Below, piece by piece: positions 52,243 through 59,705 of a DNA stretch of 64,000 bases (position 1 is its first letter; each line of letters begins with the position of its first letter). Where the stretch lies: NCBI GenBank assembly GCA_021773815.1, contig JAJFJS010000046.1, positions 1-64,000 of the forward strand, in the 5' to 3' direction. Origin of the DNA: Gammaproteobacteria bacterium. Its GTDB lineage: Bacteria; Pseudomonadota; Gammaproteobacteria; Steroidobacterales; GCA-2729495. The notes beneath the pieces are model-generated. The model saw nothing but the letters and a program-made list of their open reading frames with translations. It was not told the DNA's origin and made no database searches. The position numbers and the translations under genes were made by a program.

Positions 52243-53820
52243 ATGCCTCGTATGCTGGTGAGAGTCCTCTTTGTATCGCTGGTCCTGACCCTGTGTCAGT
52301 GGAGCATAGCCGCTCACGCCATTGAACTTGAGACGGTCGTGATGCCGGGCAAAGTCATCGCGGGCCACGCGGATATCGAATCCGATTGCAGCGAGTGTCA
52401 TGTCGCCTTTGCGCGCGGCAAGCAGCCGGCCTTATGCATGGACTGTCATGAAGACATTGCTGACGACATCAATAGCCGGCGCGGATACCACGGTCAAGAT
52501 GAGGAAGCCAGCACGCAAATGTGCGCTGTGTGCCACACGGATCATGTTGGTCGTGAAGCCGATATTGTCGGACTGGATACCGAGGCGTTCGACCATGCAT
52601 TGACGGACTTATTGCTGGAGACGGGGCATCAGGAGGTCGCCTGCGAGGACTGCCACGCGATTGACGAGAAATACCGCGAGGCATCCACGATATGTTTCGA
52701 TTGTCATGCCGAGGACGACGAACATAAAGGGGGGTTGGGGGAGGACTGCAAAGCCTGTCACGGCGCAACGAAATGGTCTGAGACGGAATACGATCATGAA
52801 AAGGAAGCCGACTATGCGTTGATCGGTGGCCACCTTGAAGCAGAGTGTACAGACTGTCATGTCGACCATAGCTACAAAAATACGCCGACCGATTGCTACG
52901 CCTGCCATAAAGCGGATGACTCGCACGAGGGCCTGAACGGGACGGACTGCGCCTATTGTCACGTGGTCAATTCGTGGACGAAAACCGTATTCGATCATGC
53001 GTTTGAGACGACATTTGCCTTGTTGGGCAAGCACGGCAAGATTACCTGTGCCGATTGTCATGTTGACAACAAATTCGAGGTGGAGCTGGAAGTCGAATGC
53101 GTAAGCTGTCATCTGGACGAAGATGAGCATGAAGGTCTGAATGGCGAGGACTGTGGCGAATGCCATTCGTCAGAAAATTGGACAGATGCGCTGTTCAAAC
53201 ATGACATCGACACAAAATTCCCGTTAACGGGCGCGCACGCCGATACCGCCTGTGCGGACTGTCATGTCAAACCGGTTCATGAGGTCTTGCTGGAGACGGA
53301 TTGCTATGCCTGTCATGAAGACGATGATGCACACGAAGATCAGCTCGGCGAGAACTGCGCTGCATGCCATAACGATATTGACTGGACCGAAAATGTGCTG
53401 TTCGATCACGGACTGACAAGTTTTCCGCTTATTGGGTTGCACCTGGAGGCAGACTGCGAGGATTGCCACGAAACGCCCCGCTTCAAGGATGCCGGGGAGG
53501 GCTGTGTCGACTGTCATCTCGAGGATGATGTTCATGAGAAGAAGCTCGGCGCGGACTGCGGTCTTTGCCACGCGCCCGCCGACTGGGCTTTCTGGATTTT
53601 CGATCACGACCGCCAGACACGGTTTGCGATCGACGGAGCACATATGGATCTGCAATGCGAAGCCTGCCACACAAGGCCTGTGAAGCACGGTGTGGATTTA
53701 GGCAGAACGTGCGTGACTTGTCATCGTCGCGATGATGTGCATTCAGGTGATTTTGGCGCGGATTGCGAGCGTTGTCATACGACGCAGAATTTTCTCGATG
53801 TAAAGCGGATCGGACGATGA
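52243..53820 (+). CDS. Periplasmic 21-heme c-type cytochrome (cytochrome c3/c7-like repeats)
   Basis: From the ATG at 52243 the protein has 525 residues, a signal peptide (VSLVLTLCQWSIAAHA) and 21 CxxCH motifs. After three N-terminal hemes there are six three-heme units of about 68 residues each, pattern CYACH-x-ADD-x-H-EGLNG-x-DC-x2-CH ... W ... FDH ... F-x-L-x-GxH ... C-x-DCHV. It is strongly acidic. The tri-heme spacing recalls cytochrome c7 strings of Geobacter, which form extended periplasmic wires. There is no membrane anchor beyond the signal. It presumably accepts electrons from the cytochrome b-like protein. Confidence 0.9.
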   Translation: MPRMLVRVLFVSLVLTLCQWSIAAHAIELETVVMPGKVIAGHADIESDCSECHVAFARGKQPALCMDCHEDIADDINSRRGYHGQDEEASTQMCAVCHTDHVGREADIVGLDTEAFDHALTDLLLETGHQEVACEDCHAIDEKYREASTICFDCHAEDDEHKGGLGEDCKACHGATKWSETEYDHEKEADYALIGGHLEAECTDCHVDHSYKNTPTDCYACHKADDSHEGLNGTDCAYCHVVNSWTKTVFDHAFETTFALLGKHGKITCADCHVDNKFEVELEVECVSCHLDEDEHEGLNGEDCGECHSSENWTDALFKHDIDTKFPLTGAHADTACADCHVKPVHEVLLETDCYACHEDDDAHEDQLGENCAACHNDIDWTENVLFDHGLTSFPLIGLHLEADCEDCHETPRFKDAGEGCVDCHLEDDVHEKKLGADCGLCHAPADWAFWIFDHDRQTRFAIDGAHMDLQCEACHTRPVKHGVDLGRTCVTCHRRDDVHSGDFGADCERCHTTQNFLDVKRIGR

Positions 53821-54231
53821 ACCAGGGATGGGAAATTCCGGATAAGAGGCATTTTGTGCATGCAGGCATCACCAGTGGCGCCATTCCGGCGCGCCTAGCG
53901 AAATAGAGGCAGCCTGCGGCCGCTAACGCCGCGATCAGGCGATGTTCCGGACGCGGCGCCAGGTGATTCGCAGGTTTTGCCTGTCGGCCACGGCGGGTCG
54001 CGTCTCGGCCTGATGGCAGGATGCGACCGCACCCCCGAACCCGAGCGACTCTGACGTGGCTCGGGTTCAAAGGACGGGAATGAGTTGCTGCCCTGCAACT
54101 TCACGCGTAAGCTGAATTTGCCCCCACCGATGACGCAACACCGAGAAGGGCGAGAACAAAATAATCAATAAAACAATCCGTCCGCACGGGACGCTCGTTC
54201 TCGTGTCCCGGATGGTACAGGGGGAATTGTC
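53821..54231. other. Intergenic region with one inverted repeat
   Basis: About 410 bases after the 21-heme cytochrome. The only structure I can point to is the hairpin at 54037-54068. Open frames crossing it look accidental. It should contain the promoter of the gene at 54232, which has GGGGGA about 8 bases before its ATG. Confidence 0.45.
54037..54068. repeat. Perfect 10-bp inverted repeat (hairpin)
   Basis: GAACCCGAGC at 54037-54046 and GCTCGGGTTC at 54059-54068, with a 12-base spacer. No T-run follows in either direction. It could be a transcript-end structure for the cytochrome operon or a protein-binding site. Confidence 0.6.
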
Positions 54232-55041
54232 ATGAGAGGAATACTTCTTCGTTCTATATTGCTGACTACATTGATGATCGTGATTGCAGCGCCGGCCAGT
54301 TCCGCATCCGTATTATTTGGTATCGATGTTGGCACGGACCAATTAATCACCATCGATAAAACTTCAGGCGCAGGGACTGCCGTTGGTATGCTCGGTTTTC
54401 TTGGCGTATCCGGACTGGCGTACGATTCATCGACCGATGTGATGTTCGGTGCCGATGCAATCACAGGTCAGCTAATCTCGATCGATCCTGTGACCGGTGC
54501 CGGGACGGCAGTCGGATTGCTCGGGTTTGGCGGGGTGACTGGACTGACTTACGATTCGTCGACCGATACGCTGTTCGGGGTTGCTGTCAGTACAGATCAG
54601 TTAATATCCATTAATCGCACGACGGGGGCGGGGACCGCGGTTGGTGCGCCAAGCGGGGTCGGAACCATGGAGGGACTGGCCTATGATTCCTCGACCGACA
54701 AGCTATTCACCACAGAGTTAGGCGTGGACAGGTTGGTCACCCTTGATCGTACGACCGGGCTCGGGTCTTTCGTTGGCGTGCTCGGGTATGGGTTTGATTC
54801 GGTGCTTGGGCTGGCCTTCGATTCGTCGACCGATACGCTGTTCGGCTCCGATATCGCCACGGATCAGTTGATTACCATTGATCGAACGACCGGCGCAGGG
54901 ACCGTAGTTGGACCGCTGGGGTTTGGCACCGTGGTCGGGCTGACGGTTGTCGCTCAGGTTGTTCCCATCCCGGCGGCCGTCTGGCTGTTCGGTTCGGCGA
55001 TTGGATTGCTCGGTTGCATGCGACGCAAGAAAGCCCGATAG
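54232..55041 (+). CDS. Exported repeat protein with VPLPA/PEP-CTERM-type sorting tail
   Basis: A 269-residue protein with a signal peptide (LTTLMIVIAAPASSAS) and five to six repeats of about 42-46 residues, pattern GLAYDSSTDTLFG-x-D-x-x-T-DQLI-[ST]-ID-x-TTGAGTAVG, probably blades of a beta-propeller. The C-terminus VPIPAAVWLFGSAIGLLG followed by CMRRKKAR is the tripartite sorting signal (motif, membrane helix, basic tail) of exosortase/archaeosortase-type substrates. It should be processed and released or anchored at the outer surface. No exosortase gene lies in the window. Ligand unknown. Confidence 0.78.
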   Translation: MRGILLRSILLTTLMIVIAAPASSASVLFGIDVGTDQLITIDKTSGAGTAVGMLGFLGVSGLAYDSSTDVMFGADAITGQLISIDPVTGAGTAVGLLGFGGVTGLTYDSSTDTLFGVAVSTDQLISINRTTGAGTAVGAPSGVGTMEGLAYDSSTDKLFTTELGVDRLVTLDRTTGLGSFVGVLGYGFDSVLGLAFDSSTDTLFGSDIATDQLITIDRTTGAGTVVGPLGFGTVVGLTVVAQVVPIPAAVWLFGSAIGLLGCMRRKKAR

Positions 55042-55205
55042 AGAATACGTCAACATGAATTGCCCGGCCTCGATCCGGAACATGTTAGATCTCGAGCGCG
55101 TTATCATCTGCGAAGGTACGGAATATATATTAGGGCGCGTCGTCAGCAAAGGGCTGGCCGGCGTCGCGACCTTTTATTCTACGTGTCAATGAACCCTGGA
55201 CGCCG

Positions 55206-55775
55206 ATGACTTCTACTCGACGTACTTTCATTCACGGCACCGGCCTGGGGCTTTTTAGCTATACGGTCGCAGGCTCCGTCGTGCTGCTGTCGCCGCGCGA
55301 GGCGCGGGCGAACGGCGCAGCGTTCAAAGTATTGCATGACAATGAGGTAGAGCTGATAGAGGCGTTCGGCGAAGCGCTCGCACCCGCGGCTCGCGAGAAC
55401 GGCATCGCGCACTTCGTCGATCAGCAACTTTCGGTCGATGCAAATGATGCGTTGCTGATGATTCGGGCGTTTAATGTGCCGCCGCCGTACGCGAGCTTCT
55501 ACCGTGCCGGGCTGGCCGCTCTGAATGACTACAGCATCGAGGTGCACGACAAACCCTTTGTCGCGCTGAACGATGCCCAGACATCCGTGATCATCGACGC
55601 ACTCGTCGCGGCTCTGGGCGGCGCGACGCCGGCCGGCTGGACCGGTCCGCCCGCGGCCCTCGTCTACCTGGCGATACGCTCCGATGCGGTCGATGTCGTC
55701 TACGGAACGGTCGACGGATTCGAACGACTCGGGGTGCCTTACATGCCGCATATCGTGCCGCCGGAGCCGTGGTGA
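55206..55775 (+). CDS. Tat-exported small subunit of a GMC dehydrogenase (gluconate 2-dehydrogenase subunit 3-like)
   Basis: A 189-residue protein starting MTSTRRTFIHGTGLGLFSYT, a twin-arginine signal ending near residue 36 (SPREARANG). The mature part has the GDH3 features: FGEALAPAARENGIAHFVD, then an Arg-Ala aromatic segment and a C-terminal RLGVPYMPHIVPPEPW. Such subunits carry the FAD subunit through the Tat system by hitch-hiking. The large subunit starts six bases after its stop. The cytochrome c subunit of classical three-subunit enzymes is not adjacent. Confidence 0.75.
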   Translation: MTSTRRTFIHGTGLGLFSYTVAGSVVLLSPREARANGAAFKVLHDNEVELIEAFGEALAPAARENGIAHFVDQQLSVDANDALLMIRAFNVPPPYASFYRAGLAALNDYSIEVHDKPFVALNDAQTSVIIDALVAALGGATPAGWTGPPAALVYLAIRSDAVDVVYGTVDGFERLGVPYMPHIVPPEPW

Positions 55776-55781
55776 TCGCGC

Positions 55782-57338
55782 ATGGCTGACAGGACCGAGG
55801 TCGTCATCGTCGGCGCCGGTGCCGCCGGCAGCGTCTACGCCGCGATACTCGCGGAGGCCGGTCGATCGGTCACGGTGCTCGAAAGCGGCCCCCCGTGGCA
55901 GCTGACCGATTTGGTCAGTTCGCAGATTTGGGCGCGGCGTTTGAAATGGGCCGAGCCTCATGTCGACGAAGCGACACGCGACAGCCTGTGGATCAATCTG
56001 AACGCCGGCCGCGGCTACGGTGGCGCCGCGCTGCATCACTTCGGCGTGTGGCCGCGCTTCCACGAGGATGACTTTAAGGAACAGTCCCTGTACGGCAAAG
56101 GACTCGACTGGCCGATCGCGTACCGGGATCTGCGGCCCTATTATGATCGCGTGCAGTCCGACATCGGTCTGTCCGGTGATGCGAAGGCCGAGATCTGGCG
56201 GCCCGCAGGTGACCCCTATCCGTTGCCGCCCGTGCGGCGTTTCGCGCAGGGCGAGATTCTGGCTAAAGGCTTTGCGGCGCGTGACATGCACGTCGCCCCG
56301 GTACCGATGGCGGTCCTGACGCGCCCGTACAAGGGGCGCTCGGCCTGCATCTGGGACGGCTGGTGTGAGGCGGGCTGCCCCATCGGTGCCCTCGGCAACC
56401 CGCTGGTCGAGTACATACCGCGCGCTGTCAAAGCAGGTGCGGTATTGCAGCCGAACCGCCACGTGACGCGCGTATTGACGGACCAGCGCGGGCGCGCGAC
56501 CGGCGTCGAATACTACGATGCACGGGGCCGGCGCCGCGAGCTGCTCGCCGACGTCGTCGTGCTGGCCGCGTTCGGCATCGAGAATTGCCGCATTCTGTTC
56601 AACTCCGCCGCCGGTCGTCATCCCGACGGGCTGGCGAACTCCAGCGGCCTCGTCGGTTCATACATCATGTCGCATTCGTCGGCGAACCTGTTCGGCATGT
56701 TCGATGAGAATACTCAGAATCACATGGGCTTGAACGGCGGCCAGATCATCAATCAGGATGGCTTCACCAAGGTTCGCAAGGATGGTCCGTTCGGCAGCCG
56801 GCATTTCATCGCCGGTCTGGCCGTCAAGCCGAATAACCTGCTGGGTATCGCCATGACCCGTGCCGACCTGTATGGGACCCAACTGGATGCCTTCATGCAA
56901 CGGGCGACACGCAATATGACGAACATGGTGACCGTCGGGGAAGACCAGCCACAGCGCGAAAATCGCGTCGAGCTCATCGGGCAGAAAGATGCCTACGGTT
57001 TCCCGCGGGTGCGGGTCGTCTATCGAACCAGCGCCGACAGCATGGGCTTGTTAAACGAGGGTATCGAGGAGGGTAAGCAAATTCTTGCCGCTGCCGGTGC
57101 CAACGAAATCTGGAACGGGCCCAAGGGTGCGCAACATATCATCGGCGGCACGCTCATGGGCGAGCGACCGAAAACTTCCGTCACGAACCGCTTTTCGCAG
57201 ACGCATGACGTCGACAATCTTTTTATCGGCGGCGCCGGGGTTTTCCCGACGTCTTCCGCCGCAAATCCGACCTTTACCCTGCATGCCGTAGCGATGATGA
57301 GCGCCGAATACCTGCGGGATAATTTCGCCAGCTTATGA
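55782..57338 (+). CDS. GMC-family FAD oxidoreductase, large dehydrogenase subunit
   Basis: A 518-residue protein with FAD-binding VVIVGAGAAGSVYAAILAEA near the start, the GMC segment GRGYGGAALHHFGVWPRFHE, and the C-terminal GGAGVFPTSSAANPTFTLHA with the active-site region, plus HIIGGTLMGERPKTS. Length and motifs match gluconate 2-dehydrogenase-type or related sugar/alcohol dehydrogenases. It lacks its own signal, so co-export with the Tat subunit just upstream is expected. Substrate is not predictable from sequence. Electrons may go to a cytochrome c; the multiheme cluster nearby is a candidate only by position. Confidence 0.85.
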   Translation: MADRTEVVIVGAGAAGSVYAAILAEAGRSVTVLESGPPWQLTDLVSSQIWARRLKWAEPHVDEATRDSLWINLNAGRGYGGAALHHFGVWPRFHEDDFKEQSLYGKGLDWPIAYRDLRPYYDRVQSDIGLSGDAKAEIWRPAGDPYPLPPVRRFAQGEILAKGFAARDMHVAPVPMAVLTRPYKGRSACIWDGWCEAGCPIGALGNPLVEYIPRAVKAGAVLQPNRHVTRVLTDQRGRATGVEYYDARGRRRELLADVVVLAAFGIENCRILFNSAAGRHPDGLANSSGLVGSYIMSHSSANLFGMFDENTQNHMGLNGGQIINQDGFTKVRKDGPFGSRHFIAGLAVKPNNLLGIAMTRADLYGTQLDAFMQRATRNMTNMVTVGEDQPQRENRVELIGQKDAYGFPRVRVVYRTSADSMGLLNEGIEEGKQILAAAGANEIWNGPKGAQHIIGGTLMGERPKTSVTNRFSQTHDVDNLFIGGAGVFPTSSAANPTFTLHAVAMMSAEYLRDNFASL

Positions 57339-57429
57339 ATAGAAAAAGAACATTAATTGCATCGAGGCGGACGGTTCAAGCGTAACCGACCGGCTGAAGT
57401 CGCTGCTGCGCGCGCTGCAAATCTCGGAC

Positions 57430-57448
57430 ATTGGTGTCAGACACCAAT
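57430..57448. repeat. Dispersed palindromic repeat, copy 3
   Basis: ATTGGTGTCAGACACCAAT, a perfect 19-base palindrome with central A, in the gap between the GMC gene and the convergent TlpA gene. The remaining 280 bases of this gap (57339-57622) show no gene. Confidence 0.8.
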
Positions 57449-57622
57449 TTCCCGGGCCGGGAGATTGCCGCCATCAATCGGCAGGAATTAATCGCTCGAA
57501 CTCTCTGGCCATGCGGCACCGGGTGATGTCTTCGTTCGCTCGCCCCGATTTGCGCTTCACGCAACCGGTTGCGCTCCGGAGCGGCGTCGGGACGGCTGCA
57601 AATCCGGCCGGATCCCGGGATG

Positions 57623-58162
57623 CTAGTGAGATTTCCGGGCCAGCAGCGGCCGAATCTCTGCCGCAAAGGCTTCGGCCGAACTGCCGCCCTGGATGCGCCG
57701 CGCGACCGAGCCATCTCGCGCCAGCACATAGCTGGTCGGCAGGATCTCATTCCAGAACGGATCGACGACGCTGACGATACTGTCCATGTCATTCTCGAGA
57801 CTGACGTAAGTCGAGAAGTCCGGAAACCATTTGTCGAGGAAGGGGTCGAGCAGCAATTCCCGGTCGTTCGGGTTGTCCAGCGAGACGGCGATCAGATCGA
57901 AGCCTTGCTCATTGAACTCGTCGGCAAGCGCCATCAGTGCCGGAATTTCCTCCAGGCAGGGGCGACACCAGGTGGCCCAGAAATTGACCAGCACGACGTG
58001 ACCTTTGTGTTCGCCGAGCACGGCACTGAGTGCATCGGCGCTGACCGGTGTAATGCGCTCGCCTGCTGCTGCAGGGGCGGCCAGCAGCAGCAGGCAGAGC
58101 CACACGGGGAATCGGGATGCGGCCGGCACCCGGGACGTCGCTGGCGCGGCGGAACGACTCAC
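57623..58162 (-). CDS. TlpA-family thiol:disulfide oxidoreductase
   Basis: A 179-residue exported thioredoxin-fold protein. A signal segment (FPVWLCLLLLAAPAAAGE) is followed by VVLVNFWATWCRPCLEEIP, with the redox CRPC, and LPTSYVLARDGSVARRIQGG. It belongs to the TlpA/ResA group that reduces or protects periplasmic thiols. It overlaps the end of the upstream Asp-box protein by four bases (ATGA). That protein has a CPCC cluster, so the pair may be functionally tied. It could also help reduce apocytochrome cysteines, but that is only a guess. Confidence 0.82.
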   Translation of the reverse strand: MSRSAAPATSRVPAASRFPVWLCLLLLAAPAAAGERITPVSADALSAVLGEHKGHVVLVNFWATWCRPCLEEIPALMALADEFNEQGFDLIAVSLDNPNDRELLLDPFLDKWFPDFSTYVSLENDMDSIVSVVDPFWNEILPTSYVLARDGSVARRIQGGSSAEAFAAEIRPLLARKSH

Positions 58163-59499
58163 TCGCCCGCCGTTCTCGCCGCTGCCGGCAGCGCCATGAC
58201 AAACACTTCCTCGTTTTCCTGTTGCCAGGCGACGTAAACGGAACCGTCGGTCGCAACGTCGGTCGCCGGGTATGCGGACGCGCCGGCGGGTGTCGCCAGT
58301 TCGACCGGTGCCGACAGAGTATCGCCGGCATCGATCGACACCGCCGTGAACAGGCGCCGCGGCCCGTCGACCTTGGCGTGCCAGACGAGTCGGATCGTGC
58401 CGGCGGCATCAACGGTCAATGCGGGCGCATCGGAATACGGCGCGGCCGCGTGCACCTGGCGTCCGTCGCCGAATGTCCGGCCGCCGTCCGTCGAGCGCGT
58501 GAAGTACAGGCCCGCCGGGTCCGCACCGCCGTTAAACGTCGCGGCATAGACCCGGTCACCGTCGATGCCGAGCTCGGTGGGCTTCAGCGGGCATCCGTCG
58601 ATGTCCCAGCGCGCCAGGTCCAGCCGGCCGTCACCGGAGAAGGTGCGGCCGCCGTCCGTCGAGCGCGCGACCGTGCTGTCGCGCCCGTCGGCATAGATCT
58701 TGCGATAGCCCATGTAGGCCGTGTCATCGCCGAAAGCCAGCGTCAGCTGACAACAGGGGCAGACGTCGTTGCCGGGCAATGCCACGCGCTCTGCGTCGAA
58801 ACTCCGGCCGTCGTCGGTCGAGATCGCCACGACGGCATCGGCGCCGTCGCTGGTGTCTTCCATCTCGGTGACGTTCTGCCATGCGGTGATGATGACGCCG
58901 CCCGGCGCCACGCCCATCGTGCCGAACGAGTTGGTCATCGTCAGCCCCTCGCCGAGCAGGTCGCTGCGATCGACGGTCGCGGGCCGGTTGACGATGATCG
59001 ATGCCGAGAAATTCCGCCCGCCATCGACGGACTGCGTGTACACGGCGCTGACGACGTCCAGCCCGGTGTCCGGCGACCGGTCGTTGGCCGGATAGAAGAT
59101 ATGAATCGTGCCGGTCGGGCCGACCGCGACGCGCGGCTTGCTGACGGCAAATCCCCAGACGCTGCCGGGCTCCCGGTTCACGCGTACCGGCCGGGACCAC
59201 GAGTTGCCGCCGTCCGTGGAACGCGAAAAATACAGGTCCGTGGCCGACCGATGACTGTGCTCGCCGGGCTTGCGCGGCTTCGGCGACGGCCGATCGGCCG
59301 TCAGACCCTTGTCCAGCCAGATCGCGTTGACGGCGCCGTCGGACCCGACGGCGATCTCCGGGCTCAGCGCCCGCCGGCCCTCTTCACTGACACGCTGCGC
59401 CGCCGCGGCAATTGCCGTTCCTTCGATTGTTGACAGGGCGCATGCTAATGCGACGCACGCTATTGCGATTCGCTGTACGAACCGGCGCTCGGTCTTCAT
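58159..59499 (-). CDS. Exported Asp-box (BNR/sialidase-fold) protein with CPCC motif
   Basis: The start at 59499, with AAGGAGA upstream, gives 446 residues with a signal peptide (IAIACVALACALSTIEGTAI). At least five Asp boxes S-x-D-[GD]-G-x-[ST]-[FW] are visible (STDGGNSW, SVDGGRNF, STDDGRSF, STDGGRTF twice), the mark of a six-bladed sialidase-type propeller. A conserved-looking NDVCPCCQLTLAF and a later DGCPLKPTELGI put several cysteines on one side. The sialidase active-site Arg triad was not verified, so the enzyme activity is open. Operon with the TlpA protein. Confidence 0.72.
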   Translation of the reverse strand: MKTERRFVQRIAIACVALACALSTIEGTAIAAAAQRVSEEGRRALSPEIAVGSDGAVNAIWLDKGLTADRPSPKPRKPGEHSHRSATDLYFSRSTDGGNSWSRPVRVNREPGSVWGFAVSKPRVAVGPTGTIHIFYPANDRSPDTGLDVVSAVYTQSVDGGRNFSASIIVNRPATVDRSDLLGEGLTMTNSFGTMGVAPGGVIITAWQNVTEMEDTSDGADAVVAISTDDGRSFDAERVALPGNDVCPCCQLTLAFGDDTAYMGYRKIYADGRDSTVARSTDGGRTFSGDGRLDLARWDIDGCPLKPTELGIDGDRVYAATFNGGADPAGLYFTRSTDGGRTFGDGRQVHAAAPYSDAPALTVDAAGTIRLVWHAKVDGPRRLFTAVSIDAGDTLSAPVELATPAGASAYPATDVATDGSVYVAWQQENEEVFVMALPAAARTAGE

Positions 59500-59535
59500 G
59501 TCCGTCTCCTTAATATGGGCGGGCTGCTGATTATC

Positions 59536-59614
59536 GGGGTCAGAGTAAAAACTCATCGAATCCGGCTGATATTAAAGCGCGGGCCAATGTCGATTGGTTC
59601 TTTACACTGACCCC
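59536..59614. repeat. Inverted-repeat element (GGGGTCAG ... CTGACCCC)
   Basis: GGGGTCAGAGTAAA at 59536-59549 and TTTACACTGACCCC at 59601-59614 are inverted with one mismatch and 51 bases between. It lies between the Asp-box gene and asnB. Similar GGGGTCAG-type ends flank small REP- or MITE-like elements in gammaproteobacteria; only one copy is seen here. Confidence 0.6.
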
Positions 59615-59705
59615 AGCCGTCGACCCAATCGTCGCAATGACCTTAACGCAAGAAATGCGGACAAGTCACGCCGGCTGGCCTATTGCCGCGGCGCAGGCCG
59701 GGCGG

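Noticed and set aside
53821-54231. Long frames across the intergenic region, minus strand
   Set aside because: Arg/Pro-rich, overlap the end of the cytochrome gene on the opposite strand, no ribosome-binding site.
54300-54950. Tandem DNA repeats in the sorted surface protein
   Set aside because: Explained by protein repeats in a single open frame, not by an array or satellite.
55179-56621. 480-residue minus-strand open frame opposite the GMC operon
   Set aside because: No motif, whereas the plus strand shows a Tat signal and FAD motifs.
58117-59433. 438-residue plus-strand open frame opposite the Asp-box gene
   Set aside because: Shadow frame; the minus strand has the signal peptide, ribosome-binding site and Asp boxes.
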